A DNA stretch of 64,000 bases from Burhinus oedicnemus (lineage: Eukaryota; Chordata; Aves; Charadriiformes; Burhinidae): the NCBI GenBank assembly GCA_008921705.1, contig VFFE01006862.1:507684-571683 (forward strand). The letters are read 5' to 3'. Each line of letters opens with the position of its first letter. Within the stretch, counting starts at the first letter, position 1. Positions 12,863-25,200 of this stretch are shown here, piece after piece. Position numbers and translations under genes: made by a program. A model generated the notes under the pieces. It had not been told where the DNA came from. It saw only the letters and a program-made list of their open reading frames with translations, and did no database searches.

Positions 12863-13982
12863 GGAACAGAATCATATCAGCTTCCATAATGCAAATATAT
12901 TGACTTTCAACTAAAACTGCAGAGTATGTAATTCTTCCTAACACTTTTTAGAAAGGGGTGTTTGTTATAACACTGGGTGATGAGAGAATCCCAGCTTGAG
13001 GTAAAGGGTTCTGTGTTTCGGATGTTGTTTCAGCTGTATATATGTTGTTTATGTGTGCAACATTTTCAAATGAATAATCTTTGAGAAGGCATATTAAAGG
13101 CTGTAAGACATTATTGCAGCAGGGGCCATATACTGAGTAGCAGCAATGTGTACTCCAGGGAACTGTCATCTCTTCTTTACAAACCCATTAGACAGAGTCC
13201 ATCCGCCAACACTGGCTCCTCAAAGATGTAAGGGAACAGCTGACTCACTGAAAGGTCCATCCAACAAACCCCTAGTTGCACGCACTGCGTACAACAGACA
13301 TCCTTCTGGGGCTAACCATAAACTCTGTATCTTGTGGGCTGTGATATCTGCATTATTTTTATTCTGCTGCTCCCTCAGCCAGCTTCACCAAACAATGTCT
13401 GATACCCCTCTTCCCCCAGAAATTATGGTCCTGCAAAGAAATGAAAACATAACGAGAATACGTTCACATCAAGCTCTCTATGAGGATAATGAAGGCATAG
13501 AACAAAAAGACTTTTCCTACTTCAGCTTTAAAACATTTTTTCCAGTTTTAGTGGGAGAGAACTCAGCAACCGTCAAGAGAAGCAGACAGAATCCTTAGTG
13601 CCAAAGTGAAGTGCATGTGTTCTCAAGATCTTAACACTCCTGAAAGGGGATGTGCAATAAGTCTTCTGGCGATGTCAGCAAGACCACAAATAGCTTGAGA
13701 AGAATTAAGTAAAATTCTAACATAATAGACCACAGGTGGCCTGTGGGAATACCCCCAGTACACAATGAATATTTGTTTGGCTTATATCAAGAAGCCTTGC
13801 AGCTGTGTTTTTAATATAAGCTGAAGTCTGGGATGTAACAAGATTTAGTTAGATGGTATGTAAAATGGAATGATAGCAGTTATAGCATATAATTATATGA
13901 TTAATACAGCAAACCTGGCTGCATTAGAAACTTTTTTTTCCCGCTGCACTGTTAATGTTCTGTGAGTAACGTATATCTAAAC
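12863..13982. other. Unique sequence with an unassigned 150-codon open frame
   Basis: The plus-strand frame 13146-13598 is the longest outside CR1. It reads through a hydrophobic stretch of about 18 residues (LCILWAVISALFLFCCSL, about residues 60-77) and then polar sequence. It shows no family resemblance, does not contain retroviral motifs I can identify despite lying near the LTR, and has no promoter or polyadenylation context I can defend. It is probably chance. The rest of the interval is unremarkable. Confidence 0.45.
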
Positions 13983-15140
13983 TCATAGAATCATAGAATG
14001 GTTAGATTTGGAAGGAATCTTAAATATCATCTAGTTCCATCCCCCCTGCCCTGGGCAGGGACACTTCCCACTAGACCAGGTTGCTCAAAGCCCCATCCAA
14101 CGTGGCCTTGAACACTTGCAGGGATGGGGCATCCACAGCTTCTCTGGCCAACCTGTTCCAGTGTCTTACCATCCTCACAGTAAAGAATTTCTTCCTAACA
14201 TCTGATCTATATCTATCTTCTTTCACTTTAAAACCATTACCCCTCATCCTATCACTACACTACCTGATAAAAAGTCCCTCCTCATCTTTTCTGTAGGCCC
14301 CCTTTTGGTACTGGAATGCTGCTATAAGCAGGTCCCTGGAGCCTTCTGTTCTCCAGGCTGAACAACCCCAACTCTCTCAGCCTGTCCTCATAGCAGAGGT
14401 GCTCCAGACCTCTGATCATCTTCATGGCCCTCCTCTGGACCCACTCCAACAGCTCCATGTCTTTCCTGTGGTGAGGACTCCAGAGCTGGACACAGTACTC
14501 CAGGTGGGGTCTCACCAGAGTGGACTAGAGGGGCAAAATCACCTCCCTCCACCTGCTGGCTACGCTTCTTTTGATGCGGCCCAGGATGTGGTTGGCTTTC
14601 TGGACTGCACGTGCATATTGCTGGCTCATGTTGCACTTCTCATCAACTAACATCCCCAAGTCTTTCTCCTCAGGGCTGCTCTCAGTCCATTCCTTGCCCA
14701 GCCTGTATTAGTGCTTGTGATTGCCCTGACGCACATGCAGGACCTTGCACTTGGCTTTATTGAACCCCATGAGGTTGGCATGGGTCCACCTCTCAAGCCT
14801 GTCCAGGTCCCTCTGGATGGCATCCCTTCCCTCCAGCATGTCGACCACTCCACACAGCTTGGTGTTGTTGGCAAACTTGCTGAGGGTGCACTCAGTGCCA
14901 ACATCCATGTCGCCAACAAAGATGTTAAATAATGGTTCCAGTAACAGCCCCTGAGGAACACTACTCGTCACTTAGACATTGAGTTGTTGACCACAACTCT
15001 TTAAGTGTGGCCATCCAGCCAATTCCTTTTCTATTGAGTTGTCCATTGGTCAAATCCACTTCTCTGCAATTTAGAGACAAGGGTGTCAGGCAGGACAGTG
15101 CTAAATGCTTTGCACACATCCAGTAATTCATGTCTACATT
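13983..15140 (-). mobile_element. CR1 LINE copy B, 5'-truncated, antisense
   Basis: The complement of a CR1 3' end. The interval opens with the inverted octamer tail CATAGAATCATAGAATGG. Antisense 3' UTR and C-terminal coding sequence follow, then the reverse transcriptase palm up to a diverged antisense of the (Y)[10 protein letters not shown] block near 15090-15130. It lies in inverted orientation to copy A, with the copies' facing 3' ends about 4.2 kb apart. The middle part (14332-14941) is about 99% identical to copy A, but the 3'-terminal part (13983-14331) and the 5' part (beyond about 14942) are clearly different, making the element mosaic. Confidence 0.95.
14282..14971 (-). pseudogene. 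CR1 ORF2 reverse transcriptase remnant (copy B)
   Basis: On the minus strand the legible blocks are [48 protein letters not shown] and [23 protein letters not shown]. The catalytic FADD motif again reads FANN (complement of 14864-14875). The TAG before [11 protein letters not shown] (complement of 14525-14527) is shared with copy A. The one-base deletion seen in copy A is absent here, so the frame stays open from about 14971 to 14708. The catalytic aspartate replacement and stop make it a non-functional remnant. Confidence 0.9.
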
Positions 15141-17440
15141 ATAGGAAAAAGCTGATCTGAAATAGAGGCAGGATCAGATACCAAAATCAAGTAAAATCAC
15201 AGATCATTTCAATCTCTGATTCCTAATTTTCAAAAGTTAAGCAGATTTGAAACAGCATTACAAAGGCTGAACATAATCAGTGTATTTAGTACAAACTGTC
15301 ATACTCGATTCCTGTCTTCAGGAACAACTAACACAAGCAAGGATTTCAAGTTTGGCAACTGCGTGCCCTGTATTCATCCCCACAGGCCCCAGAAGGATAA
15401 TTCTTAAACCTACAAACCGTCTCGTGCAGCCTCTTTTTTTCCTGAAAGACTATCCAATTACTTAGTGCTGTGCTGGGAGTACCTGGGGAAATAGTAAAAG
15501 GAAATACAACTGAGAGCCACTGTGGTTTGACTCCTCTCCAGATACTTTGAAAATATTTTGGCAAAAACAAGATTTTAAGTAAAACTGTTTCCTTTGGTAA
15601 CATACCCAGAACTGCAGGTTTTACATTTTTGTACTGAGGGAGGGCCAAAAAAAAAAGCCCTTGTGTGAGAAGGTTGTACACGTGGTAGTAATATTGGTGG
15701 GGAAGAAAGAGAGAGCAAAGGGGGGAAATTTGAACAAGATGCAGAAAGAAGACAAGGAGAGAACATATTACAAATATCTATCTTCTACTGGGAAAATGAA
15801 CTACACAATGGTGCGAGAGGGAAAATCTCTTTGAGTACCTTAGACTTTTAAGTAGTGACAGGATGGTTTGTTCATCAAAGGATGTTTGTGAGAGAAGAGA
15901 AGCATGATTTCTTTTTTGATGTTTTGTTGTCTAGCTGTGTCAGTGAGGGAGCTCTTGAACTGACAATGATAAGTCAGATTTCTTTTGCTTACTGGAGAAT
16001 CCTTACAGTACTTCTGATCACTTTTTCTCTCTGAAGTTTCTAGTGAGAACAGAAAGGAGTGCCATGAAAATCTTCTAAATGCATTGTCCATACAGAGTTT
16101 TCTAGGTAATTAGGAGGCCTATGAACATTTAAATGAATGAAATGAAACGTTCAGGACTGCTTATTTCCTTTAGAAGATTTTTGTGTTTGTTCAGCCACCA
16201 CCGATTACAACCTGTTGGTTGCATGCACAAATTCTAAGTCACTCACATTTGTAGTTTCATTGCTCTCCTGCTCTGTATACTTCACTTGCAAGTAACATAA
16301 TGATTGGCATTCAAGAGAACAGTGCTAAGTCACTGTTATTATTCAGCATAAGTTAACTAGCCAGATAAGCAGAATATAAATGTTTCTCTTCAGTTGTTCA
16401 TTTCCAAATACAAAAAATTTAATGTCCTTGCCACAGCCTTCAGATAGACATATATTTATGTGTTTCTTTCCACTTTTGTTATGTCTCCATTATTGTTTAA
16501 CTTCTAAGAGATTTTTTTCAAGGTTGAATTACTGTTTTTCCTTTAGAAGTGCTCACCTTAACAGAGCTAGTCAAACTCTTTCTGCTTTGGATGGAAATGT
16601 CATGGGTTAACCCCTGTTCTCATCACAGCTTTGCTTCAGCAGGATACTTCTTCTGTCCTGAAGCCACTTGTTACTGGGAAGAACTCAAAGAGGCCATTCT
16701 TCAAAAATAGCTGTAGGATGGATTCAGTGGGATTATGCAGGTGCTAACTTACAGTTCTGCAAACTGGAGTGATGTGGAAGTACTGTACTGGGAGAAGTTA
16801 CCACGCATGTGAGGGGTGTGAGTTGAGAAGTAGACAGAAGACAAGGCTGCAAATCAAGAAGAAAAAAGGAAGAAAGGGGAGGCAATGAGGGCAATGAGGT
16901 GATGAGGGTTGGAGGAAATTGAATATATTTGGGAAGTAAGTCTCTGAAAGTATAGTGTTAAGCAAAAGGTGGGAGGAGCACACTGATACAAGGCTCTAAA
17001 GGATAGTGATGGAGCGGACTTTTGATACTTGAAAAGAAAGGCGAACAGACATATTCCTTTAATGAACGTACTTGAACTCATAGGTTTGATTTTCATTTGA
17101 ACAAAGAGTTCGGATTGATTCTTACTTAGCTGAGCCAGTCAGAATGAATATGAAATTAAATGCAAGAGGCTCTTTTCAGGGGGAGAAAAATCTACTAACA
17201 TGAAACAATGTATAATGTCCAATAACTGGCAACTTGCCTCTTTCCTGTACCATGCTAAATCTTTTTTCTCAGAGGCTGAACTTCATTGTTCTTTGTACCT
17301 TGTTGAATTCCTTAGTTATTACATGCTGAAATCTAGTATGTTTAACCACGTCTGTGTAGCCTACTTCTAACAATTCTTTAACATGTCATGTTTATAAACA
17401 AGTCTTTCTGCTATTTGACCCTCTTCAACTTAAGTGCCTT
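15141..17440. other. Unique noncoding sequence
   Basis: No gene or recognisable repeat was seen. Several overlapping frames of 60-111 codons near 15.3-15.8 kb lie on both strands without any motif. A purine-rich stretch near 16850-16920 (GGAAGAAAGGGGAGG-like) is low-complexity. Confidence 0.55.
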
Positions 17441-17640
17441 TTTTTTTCTCCTTTGCTTTTGTTTACAGTTTGTTTACCCGGGAAACCTGAACATGCTGTT
17501 AGGCACAAACCGTGTTGGCGGAGATACTCACCGCACATAAGTGACATCACATTAACATCTAATGGAGCCATCCCACTTAAGAGTTCAGACTCCTCTTTTG
17601 GTAATCAATGGAAGGACGGAAGTTTCTAATGTAACTGTTC
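17441..17640. other. Exon-like, CpG-enriched segment with splice-type signals on both strands
   Basis: On the plus strand a long pyrimidine run ends in TTTACAG at 17466, a good acceptor context, followed by a 23-codon open frame ending in TAA at about 17538. On the minus strand, an ATG at 17571 (complement) starts 13 codons that lead into CG|GTGAGTAT at 17532/17531, a strong donor context. The minus-strand frame stays open upstream for 11 more codons, back to a TGA. Four CpGs fall in about 70 bases, unlike the surrounding sequence. No protein is recognised. It could be a small exon, a noncoding-RNA exon, a conserved noncoding element or coincidence. Confidence 0.25.
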
Positions 17641-20600
17641 TTTGAAGGCTGCCTTAAGTGAAACTGTATGGACACCTTCTTTGGGTGTTTCAAATTGAAA
17701 TCCTCTTCTTCGTAGCTGTCTTTCAGGAGGAGATCACAAAATAGCCTGCAACTTTGAGCTCCTGTTTTCTTTTCTGTTTCTGAGATGCTTAGAGGTGAAC
17801 TGAGACAGGCATATTTTCTTAACAAGCACCTTGAAGAAAAAAATTGTGGCAATTTGGTAGAGCAATTCAGGGAAGAGCCTTAGTTCAAACAGAGAAGAGT
17901 TCATTTGTGAGAAAATACTGTGTTTTCATGTACCCAGTACATGTGGGTCAGTTGTTCCATAAATGATGAGTGTGTTCCATTCAAGTGTTATGCCAGGAAG
18001 CTTTAATTTCTAGTCCCAATTCTTTCATGATTTGAAGCCAATTTTTTAAATGTTCATGTACTGTCTTTGAAAACAAGGCTTCAATGGAGAAATTCCCTGG
18101 ATTATTTCTGTAGTGATCTGTTCTAGTAGCTTGCAGCATGCCATGGAAACCTGAGGGAATTCTTCCTGGAATTCCTTAAAGATCTATTTTTCAGTCATTT
18201 GCACAACTATTCTGAAATTAACTGAGACTTGATGCTCTTATTATTGTAGTTTAGATTAATTATCTTTTTGCAGGTGTCCGAGAGGTACTTAGAGTGATCA
18301 CTTAGAGCAATAATTGGTGTGTCCATTCAGAATTTGGCCTGTGCTAGAAACTGGACTCCTTTTCCACAGTGGCAATAAACTTTGGAAGTGTGGGTCACAT
18401 CTTCACTGATTTTAGCAAAAGATCACAATGGTGACAACACGCACTACGCTATTCTCAGCTCACTACCAGATGAAGCATTCACTAGATTTGTATTCTTCTC
18501 CAAGTCACAGCTCATTTACTATCATGGCTTTTTTTTTTTTTTTGCCTTTCTGTCCTTTTACTTTTTCCCTTTACCTTTTTTATCAAAACCATAAGATATT
18601 GGGCCCATAATTCACCTCTGTATATACATACTTACATGAATGAAGCTTTGGGTTTACCTTCCATATTCTGGCAAATGACCTTAGCTGATGCAAACTTTTC
18701 AGTCACAGGCAATTTGAGCACCCTTTCTGTTCAGGGTATTGCCTCTTCAGCATCAGGCAGTGCCCCAGCATCAGTGGCCTTCAGCTCCCACAGGCTGGCA
18801 GGTACTCTGCTTCAGGGAAAAGCTGAACTCACATTCAGCCTCAGATATCTTTCTAACCCCACAGAATGAGGAAACAGAGCAATGTATTTGATCCTCTAAT
18901 ACACCCTCTTTCTACTCACTTTTCTACTTATCTTCTCCTGTTTACTTCGCTTTTGCTTGTGTTCATCATCCCTGTAATCCTGGACTTCCTTGCCACCTGC
19001 CTCCCCACTGAGGGAGAGCTCTTCGCTCTTTCCTCCCTTCCCTTTCCTCTGAGATGGTCTCCAACGATCTGTCATGTGGGGAATGACAGAAACGAAACAA
19101 CACAGACAAGGTCACATTCCCTTCAGCGTGAAGCCTTCCCATGACACACCTTCGCCTCTGACAGTGTCGGCTGACTGTCATTCACACCTCTACAAACCAC
19201 AACCAGGGCTGTGTTGACATCCCAGTTCTCTGATAGCACTGACACCAGTCACAAGGTAATTCTGTGTGTATTGCTTGCATGTCCCAAATAATTCCTGTAT
19301 TGGTTACTAGCCTCTTCTCTCACAGGCAATTTTGTTAAGGATAATTAACATTGAGAGGGAAAGTTATTTCCATTGTGGTGATATTTCTGCTTTTTTTTTT
19401 TCTTTGGGTGTAAAAATGCATTGAGATAATGTGAAATTCATAGCCACTCTTATTGCAGGGTTTTTCTTCCTTTGTGTCAGCTCAGTTTTTCCTCATATCA
19501 ATAGCTTTGTTGTGATGTGCTTCTGCTAAATTAGCATTTCATCTATTAGATTAGTTCATACATAATACATAGGTATTCAAGATGAAGATGCCCTAATTAA
19601 TGTTGCTTTAATTGCTGGTAGTTTGACTATAAAACCCCCCATGTTTTACATTTTAAAATAATCTAGACAAACCAGATTTTTTGAATTTCTTTCCAGATCA
19701 CTTGGATATAGACATGGATTAGCAGGTGCAAAGATAAATGTTAGGTATCCTTTTACAACATAGTGTTCAAATGCAGATTTTTTATCAGAGGCAAGATAGA
19801 GGGAGAAGCTGACACAGAGACATCTACCGGTAAAGCAGGAGAGTAGTATTGAATACAAGCACTTATCTAGCCTTCCTGGGAGGCTTTTTGCAAAGAACTG
19901 AGCCTTTGCATCTTGATTAATGTATTTGATTTGATTCATGGTGCTCTAGTCTCCCTGTGCTAGAAACATAGGTCTTAAATCAATAAAAACTCATATGAAA
20001 ACTGAACCAGTCTTCACTCCAGCATGCCACCTTTGAATAACTTTTATTGGGCCCCTTTTAAAATAATGAAAGAAAACCAGATTTTGTTGCAAGTGTTTAA
20101 TGTAGGAATACTTGAGTAATTTTAAAACAAAAAGGAGAACAATCCTAAAGTCAGTGAATCATTCTCCCCGTCATCCATATCAACCCAATTCTACTAATAC
20201 CAAGAAACAAGCTGGAAGCTCCTGCCGGCAGTCTTCAGAGCAGACATGAAATAGTTAATGGTGCAAGCGCCTTCTCCTTGGTAACTTTATAGATAACGCT
20301 TCACAGCTAGGACCAGTCTTATGAAAAAAAATGATGTTATTTATGAAACAGAATGTTAATAAGTGTTGTGAATGTTAATAAGTAGCAGAAAATTGTGGCT
20401 GGTAAATGAGTTAATGGGCTTCATGGCTATGAAATAGTAACGCTTTCATGGCTTGAAACTTACTTGCTTTGTCTCGGGCTGAAAAGGAAATTCTTCAGAC
20501 TAGGTACAGATTTATTTTAAGGGGTGGCACCTTGGTTAGTTTCAGTCATGTTCATCTGTGACTGGGTAGAGTCCCTCTTGTTATGGAAAAAGATCTGATT

Positions 20601-20917
20601 TTTCTCTTCATGAACTGATATTAATTTGGAATTCTCATTTTTACAGCAGAGAAAAAAGAAATTAAGTTGGCAACCAGGACACTCTGCCTGGGCCTGTTAA
20701 CACGCCTTGAGTGTCACCAGCAATTGCTGAAAGACAATTCTGCTCCCACTGCCACTCCCTGCCCTGTCTTACTAGCTTTTCCTCTTACCTATCAAAGTCC
20801 AAATGGGAAATGCAATGTTACCCCTAAGATATGCAGGTGAATTAGGACACTCATTAACGTGTTCCAGTCTTGCTTTATAGATTTGCTCTGCCCTTTTTTT
20901 TCTCTAGCTACTTTAAA
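17641..20917. other. Unique noncoding sequence
   Basis: A T15 run lies at 18529-18543. A 14-bp direct repeat (GAATGTTAATAAGT at 20351-20364 and 20370-20383) is separated by 5 bp. No gene or transposon was recognised. Confidence 0.55.
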
Positions 20918-21035
20918 TCACAGAATCACAGGGGTTGGAAGGGACCTCTGGAGATCATCCAGTCCAACTCCCCTGCCACAGCAGCTTCACCTAGAGCAGG
21001 TTGCACAGGATGGTGTCCAGGTGGGTTTTAAATCA
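20918..21035 (-). mobile_element. CR1 3' tail, GTGATTCT-type subfamily, antisense
   Basis: The complement of a CR1 3' end. It opens with antisense of GTGATTCTGTGATT, then GGTTGGAAGGGACCTCTGG, and continues to the antisense of the last ORF2 codons (ILCNLL followed by stop). Only about 115 bp survive, a severe 5' truncation. The tail and UTR resemble the copy ending at 61.48 kb rather than copies A, B, E and F. Confidence 0.92.
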
Positions 21036-22183
21036 CACTTATCTTAAGCCAAATCAAGACAAAATGCAAACCCAAGCATGACCCATGGTGTTCAAAACAC
21101 CCAGCATAACTAAAAAAGCTTTTTAAAGACACAGGTGAAGAAATGGAAGAAAATCTATAGTTGATCTACAGATTTTTTTCTAAGAAAGGCCTCTTCTTGC
21201 AGCATCTGTATGGCTGGTACCCTCCTGACCAGCTGATATTTAGAGTTTCAGGCTCTGCACATGCATTCCCTTTTCTTCTTGTGGAACTATGCTTGTTGTT
21301 CTAGCCAGTCTTGCCTTTACAGTCTACTACCTCTACAAATATTTAATCTTTATCCCTGAAAGTCATTCTGTTCCCCTTCTAAGTAGGAGGTAGCCTGACC
21401 AGTACCCTAAAGGTGTCTTTCACTGGAACATGTGTTCTGTATCAATTTGTGTATTAGAAACGTACATGGTACCAAAAGGACAATTATGTTATTAATGGCT
21501 CTTTGTGGAGAGCATGCACAATATTAAATAATCTCTTAGAGGTAAAAATATCTTTAAGGTGACGGATTTCCAAGCTCAAAGTTTAAAAAAATCCACACCC
21601 TAACTTTCTTGTCACAATGATCACTATCAACAGGATGATCAAAAGCAGCTAGGTTAGACTGCATATTAAATGTTTTTGAAGGAACTGAACTACATGAGAG
21701 ATCCTATCGGGCTCTGTAGAGATGTTCAGTGAATCAGCTGGTGTAGAAGGTATCATGAGGCAAGAGAGCTTACCCTGTCTCTAAATTTAGGATATTGAGT
21801 CACATTTATCTGCAATATCTTGATAAAGACACCAACCTTAGACATTGTGTAAGCATTTTTCCAAGCAAAAAAAATGAATTGAAAGAAGAAAAAATGAACA
21901 AGTTGCTTTAGTGCCTTCTTCAAAACCAATGGAGCACCTTAACACCGATGGCCAGAGTCACTGTGTGGTGCAACTGCTCTGTACAATGCAAAATTGCTGT
22001 GAACTTGATTAATGAAGACTCATATGTCAAATAAGAAAAGTGTAGTTGATCTACCTGTCTGCTTTTTCGCAGATATCACTCAAGTTTATCACTGTGATAT
22101 ACTAACCAGGTGCATCTGACAGGTGGGTCATCAATCAGGAACAAAAATATCCCAAAGTGCTGCAGCTAAAAGCACACCATCCT
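21036..22183. other. Unique noncoding sequence
   Basis: No gene or repeat was recognised. Confidence 0.55.
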
Positions 22184-22280
22184 CTAGCAGGAGGTGTCCT
22201 TGCCCATGGCAAGCGGGTTGGAACCAGGTGATCTTTAAGGTCCCTTCCAACCCAAACCATTCTATGATTCTATGATTCTA
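22184..22280 (+). mobile_element. CR1 3' tail, ATTCTATG-type (copy D)
   Basis: About 95 bp of CR1 3' UTR: GGAGGTGTCCTTGCCCATGG, then GATCTTTAAGGTCCCTTCC, and the tail ATTCTATGATTCTATGATTCTA. This is an extreme 5' truncation with no coding sequence left. It is the same tail type as copies A, B, E and F. Confidence 0.94.
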
Positions 22281-25200
22281 CCCCTGGACATGTGCTCCAG
22301 GAGAAGGTACTCAACACTCCCAGAGATCTTCGGCAGATGACAGAATGTTTCTATGTGGAAAGATGTTAGCCCAACAAAGATAGATAGTTTTTCTTAAGTA
22401 TCTCAAAAATAAGCCTGTTCCTATGTTAAAGATACATTATTTATTTCAATATCTGGAGCAGGTAGACCAGTGACCCCTGCCAAGGTCTGCTGATCTCACT
22501 AAAAACCAGGTTGTTTTCAGTGGAGATTGAATCAAGCATGTGCTCTTATAAACCAGGCTGAAGTGTGCTTGTGGGGTTAGTTTTCCAGACATTTTAGCCT
22601 GGGAAAGGGCTTAGGAAGGAGAAACGGTCCTCTGGTGAATGAATCCTAACACTGTTTTGAATTACACTACCCAGAGTTTAAGAATTCAACTTCTAGTTAA
22701 CACTTTAAATAATGAATCAGTGATGCAATCTTTTTGTAAGCATATTTTCCATAGTTCTTCAAAAACATAATTGTTTCCTTTTATAATAGGTATATATAGT
22801 AAATTATTTCCTTAAAACAAAATTTTTAATTTAGAGTTAGAACTGCTCAACTGCATTTCCTATCAATGTCATAGTTAAATTCCAGGAAATTGCTAATAAA
22901 GGGATCAAACCAACCGTACTAACCCCAAATTATGGGTCTTATTAACCAAAATCATAATACCCAAACACCCACACAAACACCTCAGCCCCACAGCAAATTT
23001 AAGTTTATGCCAACATACAAGCACCTACAATCTGCATCTCCACTTCCTATACAAGGGAGAACTCTTTCTCACCATAAAATGCCAGAAGTACCTAGAGCCT
23101 CAAACACTACTTAAACATAAGCGTGCAGAGACTGATGTTTGTACTTCACCCGCTGGATTCAGAGAATGTTAAGGTCTCTGAGGAAATATTTTTAAAAGGA
23201 TAGTGATTACTGTGCCATATGAACACTACAGAAAACTCTTTCCCCCCCCTATTTTTTGGAAGAGTTATGTTAACTCTTAAAGCTAAAGTCTGTTGCCAAA
23301 TGTTGAAAAAATGTTTTAACTCTTTTTCTTTTGCAAACTCTGTATACAAATGCCTCTGTTCTCTGTCTTATGTGTTACTAATTTAGTTTTAGCTATAATT
23401 TACATACTATATTTTTATTCTCTTATCTTTATCTATTTATCTTTTTTTCCATGTTATTTTTCAAGAAACAGTAACTCGCAGCTTTAGCTAAATGAACAAT
23501 TTTTTGATACAGTTAAGAGATGGCTTGGTTTTAGCCTGGAAGCTTTTCAATAGGGATGAATTATTTAACAATTGCCATGCTATCATGTCTGGGACAGAAA
23601 GCAGCAGTGAACGCTTGAGATGATGAGTGTAAGAATGGCCTGTATAGACTGATCTTCCCTCCAGCCTACTCTGAGCTTTCAGAAGCTAATGGCTAAGAAC
23701 TTTGTGAGATCAAGACTGTATCAATGAAGCTACCTGCTCTTAATTTATCTTTTCATACCTAAATTGACACAGGATTCTGACCTTCAAACAAAAGGGGGTA
23801 AGTTCTGACTCCTTCACCTTCCCAGGGACTGAGTTGAGGTTGACATCGACCAGCTGAGAAACACAATGAAGTTAGAGGGGACCTCACCTGCCAGTGACAT
23901 CTGTATATGAGAAGCTAATGAAGGTGTTCTGGCAGCAGCGTTTTGGGAGGTTGGAAAGCCTGTGTAATTCAGGATACAGTTCAAAAGCATGGCTGACACC
24001 ATTCCTTTGGAAAGCTTCCCAGGGAACCATGGTTCAGCTACTGTAAATATTGCCTCTATCTCCCTCCTTCTAGCTTACCTCATTTTTTACAACAAATGGC
24101 TGAGAATCTCTGTGGACCAAATGGAAAGCTTTTCAGTGTGGAAAGGTACAACTGGAAATCAAGATACTCAAGCATGGTCAGCCAACCATTTCCTTCCTAG
24201 TTGGAAGTTACTGCTCTTTAGCTCACATACAATACCCAGTCATGTGAGCACTTCTAACAGAACTGAATCTGGTTTGTTTTGTAACGGTATGGACAGGGAG
24301 TGTTGACAGTGCTTCGTCGAAACATTAGAATCATGGGAGAATGACATTGCAGGGCAGTACTGATCTTCCACAAATGAATCATGTGACTAACCAACTCCTG
24401 AGCCCTGATTCTCTCAGGGTATAATGTAAGAAATGTTGTTTCACAAGATTTTGCACAATATTGTTAAATATAGAGTGACTGGAAATGTTGCCACTCCTCT
24501 ATCACCACCACCAAGAAAGCTAGAAAAAGGAGGTGGAAGCTGCAGATACCAGAGCCTGAGGCTTTTTCTGTGGAGGTGGAAAAATTCTCCTACTTGTCAG
24601 CATTATTCTGTTCAGTGGTTTTGTCACACATTGTCACAAATTACAGCTGTGCTCTAGGGATCTTCTCTGAAGGAATCTGTGATCTCTGAGCAGAATTTGC
24701 CCTTCCCATGCTGATTTGTGGCACAGTGTAAACTATAGCTTTACTGAGCAATCACATGATCTTAATACTTTGACCTTTTTCTTTTTTTCCCCCTTCAACA
24801 GCTGCTGACTGTTTTGTGTTTTCGTATTAATTGTAACACTTCTGATGTGAGGCTCCAGTCTTGCTCACAGATGTGCATGAGGGGGTCATCTTAGACTCTA
24901 AGAAAGGATTTCTGCTGAGAAAATAAACTCATTTTAGTGTTCGAGCTCTACTTATGTAGATGTGTTCTGGAGCGAGACTTAGAACAGATGTTTTTAAAAG
25001 TCACTGGAGGCTGGTCTTCTACATTATTTTTAATGGCTTCAAGATTAATTTTAAATATCGAATTAAAGGAGTGTTAAAGCATGAATTTAGCAAAAAAGAA
25101 ATTGAGATGAAAGGGAATTGCCTTTCAAAATTTCTTAGCTTGTAAACCAATGTCATCCAGTTCAAGACTGTATATTGAAATGGATATATTATGGCCTTAT
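22281..25200. other. Unique noncoding sequence
   Basis: No gene or transposon was recognised. CT/T-rich stretches near 23430-23460 and 24775-24795 are low-complexity. Confidence 0.55.

Noticed and set aside
16600..16800. A sequence beginning 'tgtcatgggttaacccc' that resembles the opening of the LTR at 12.27 kb
   Set aside because: Only the first dozen or so bases are similar. None of the internal LTR landmarks follow and no matching end or duplication is present.
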